From positions 1-16,536 of the forward strand of contig JAGLYR010000077.1 in assembly GCA_023132135.1 (NCBI GenBank): a stretch of DNA of 16,536 bases, given 5' to 3'. The DNA is from Candidatus Eiseniibacteriota bacterium (lineage in GTDB: Bacteria; Arandabacterota; Arandabacteria; JAGLYR01). The first letter of the stretch is position 1. Each line of letters begins with the position of its first letter. Both the position numbers and the translations under genes were made by a program. This document shows, piece after piece, positions 15,161-16,536 of this stretch. The notes beneath the pieces were generated by a model. The model had not been told where the DNA came from. It worked only from the letters and a program-made list of their open reading frames with translations, and made no database searches.

Positions 15161-16536
15161 CGTCCCCCGCCTCCAGTGCGCGGACCACATCCTCACGTTT
15201 CACGGGGTCCAGTGTCCGGTAGTGGTTCTCCGGAGGTTCGAATCGACACACGGCCATGTAGTCGCAGTACGTGCAGGCAGCCGAGCGGCGGATTCTGCAG
15301 GGCTCGATCGCGACCCGGCCCGAGAGAATGGCGTCTCCGATGTCGCGCAACCGCTCCTCCGTGGTTCGGATCAGACGGTTCATGACGCCTTCCGGAAGGT
15401 GGTCCGAGCCCGAGAGCTTTCCGAGCCCCCCCTCCTTCTTCCGATACATCGAATGGAGCCGGGACCATTGTTGGGGCTCGATTTCCCGATCCAGCCGGAA
15501 GGCGCTCTCCTCACCGTAGACGCCCCGCATGCGGTATTCCTTCAGACCGGGAGGCTCGTCTCCTGCGTCGCCCCGCGGCTCGCCCTTCACTTTTCCCATG
15601 GGCCGCCGCAGCGGAGCGAAGAAGGCCCCGGCCGGTTGGACGGCGCCTACGCCGAGTGTCTCCCGCGGCACCGATTGCAGAGCCAGAAGATACGTCGTGA
15701 GCTGGAGCGCCAGCCCTTGTTCCATTTTCCAGAGATCCTGTTTTTGCTCGGAGAGCTTGTAGTCGATCACCCGCACAAGGAGCGGTTCGGTTCCGGGGAC
15801 CACGTCCACGCGATCGATCCGTCCCCCGATTCGCAGTCTTCGCCCTTTGCCCAAGTCGAGATCCGGAGCGTTTCGGAACCAGAGCTCGGCCGCCGCGGGC
15901 TCGAACTCCGTTCTTCTCGCCTGGAAGAGGAGAACCTCGATGTACTCTTCCAGTGTCCGCCTCGCCTCATCCAGAAGAGCCCGGTTCCGCGCACTGGCCC
16001 GAAACACATCGGCCTTGAGGCGGGGAACGGCCTCCTCCAGCTCCTCCCTCACAATCGCTTTGCCCGTTTCCGGATCGAGTTCCGACCACCGCAGGTTCTC
16101 CTCTCGCGTCCTCACAAAGAACCGGTGGAGCACCTCGTGATAAAGAGATCCGAGATCCAGCGGTCTGAGTTCGTATGTAGTGCGCTCGGCGAGACCGAGT
16201 CCGCTGCGGGCGTAGAACTGAAACGGACACCGGGCAAACCCCTCAAGACTCACCACGCCCGATCGGAGCACCTGACCGTAGAGATCCGCCGCCGGGTCAG
16301 GCCCGAGGACGGCCTGATTGCGATAGGCCAGTGCGGGTAGGATCTTCTCCAGCGTGTCCCGAATCTCCGGATCGCCCGCCCAGCGGTCGAAGCCCCGGGC
16401 CCACCAGAGCGCCTCCGGCTCATGTCTGGTGGAACGGGCCCCGCTGACGATCGCCAGGGCCAGGTCCGTTCCAAGAAGAACGTCGTCCGGCCCGGCGGGG
16501 GTCTCGTCCCGGTCCGGCGCTTCCCGTTCCATCTCC
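15153..16536 (-). CDS. addB: AddB subunit of AddAB, C-terminal part (5' end outside the window)
   Basis: The 461 visible residues are the C-terminal third or so of an AddB protein (family length about 1,100); the frame is open at the window edge, so the ATG at 16532 is probably internal. Counting from that Met: EGFARCPFQFYA gives Cys102, the first ligand of the AddB iron-sulphur cluster, and ACTYCDYMAVCRFE gives Cys420, Cys423 and Cys429 in the CxxCx5C pattern. Between them lies the nuclease core: LYHEVLHRF (His132), GGRIDRVDVV (Asp240), VIDYKLS (Asp257, Lys259) and LQLTTYLLAL (Gln277). All residues expected for an active nuclease and a 4Fe-4S cluster are present. It overlaps addA by 8 bases (ATGCCTGA), the common addB-addA order. 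Confidence 0.92.
   Translation of the reverse strand, partial: EMEREAPDRDETPAGPDDVLLGTDLALAIVSGARSTRHEPEALWWARGFDRWAGDPEIRDTLEKILPALAYRNQAVLGPDPAADLYGQVLRSGVVSLEGFARCPFQFYARSGLGLAERTTYELRPLDLGSLYHEVLHRFFVRTREENLRWSELDPETGKAIVREELEEAVPRLKADVFRASARNRALLDEARRTLEEYIEVLLFQARRTEFEPAAAELWFRNAPDLDLGKGRRLRIGGRIDRVDVVPGTEPLLVRVIDYKLSEQKQDLWKMEQGLALQLTTYLLALQSVPRETLGVGAVQPAGAFFAPLRRPMGKVKGEPRGDAGDEPPGLKEYRMRGVYGEESAFRLDREIEPQQWSRLHSMYRKKEGGLGKLSGSDHLPEGVMNRLIRTTEERLRDIGDAILSGRVAIEPCRIRRSAACTYCDYMAVCRFEPPENHYRTLDPVKREDVVRALEAGDDA

Noticed and set aside
15036-16340. 434-codon plus-strand frame antisense to addB
   Set aside because: The cluster cysteines and nuclease motifs of AddB lie on the minus strand here; the plus frame shows nothing recognisable.

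Overview
The window is GC-rich bacterial chromosome, about 16.5 kb and densely coding. Paired secreted M16 peptidases with signal peptides, an AddAB recombination module and a fused membrane/spermidine-synthase-like protein suggest an uncultured, Gram-negative-type bacterium. The mix resembles GC-rich candidate phyla of the Eisenbacteria / Krumholzibacteriota / Latescibacterota kind, but no marker gene (rRNA, ribosomal protein) is present, so this placement is only a guess.

Layout. Every gene but one is on the minus strand, so functional order runs right to left. (1) 16536-11471: the 3' part of addB, cut by the window edge, overlaps a complete addA; together they encode the AddAB helicase-nuclease for double-strand break repair. 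(2) 11309-7255: a tightly coupled three-gene envelope operon encodes a secreted jelly-roll-like protein, a catalytically intact M16 zinc peptidase (HxxEH) and an M16 homologue that has lost all three residues of that motif. Junctions are an ATGA overlap and a 12-nt gap. (3) 7257-7077: a 181-bp, nearly fully palindromic element with perfect 16-bp terminal inverted repeats lies between convergent genes; its right end supplies the TAG stop codon of the inactive M16 gene. (4) 6132-7040: an EamA/DMT-family transporter, the only plus-strand gene. (5) 5922-3397: a membrane protein with two tandem copies of a transporter-like half followed by a spermidine-synthase-like domain with an altered active site. 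(6) 3250-51: a FIST-domain sensor protein followed after 5 nt by a soluble GAF-PAS histidine kinase, probably one signalling unit. A possible further gene begins at the left edge.

Most notable are the palindromic element, the active/inactive M16 pair translationally coupled to a secreted jelly-roll protein, the FIST-kinase pair, and two G-rich tracts fitting the G-quadruplex consensus on the coding strand at the 3' ends of the kinase gene and addA. No tRNA, rRNA, CRISPR array or transposase gene was seen. The core annotation is ordinary; the novelty lies in gene combinations and in the palindrome.
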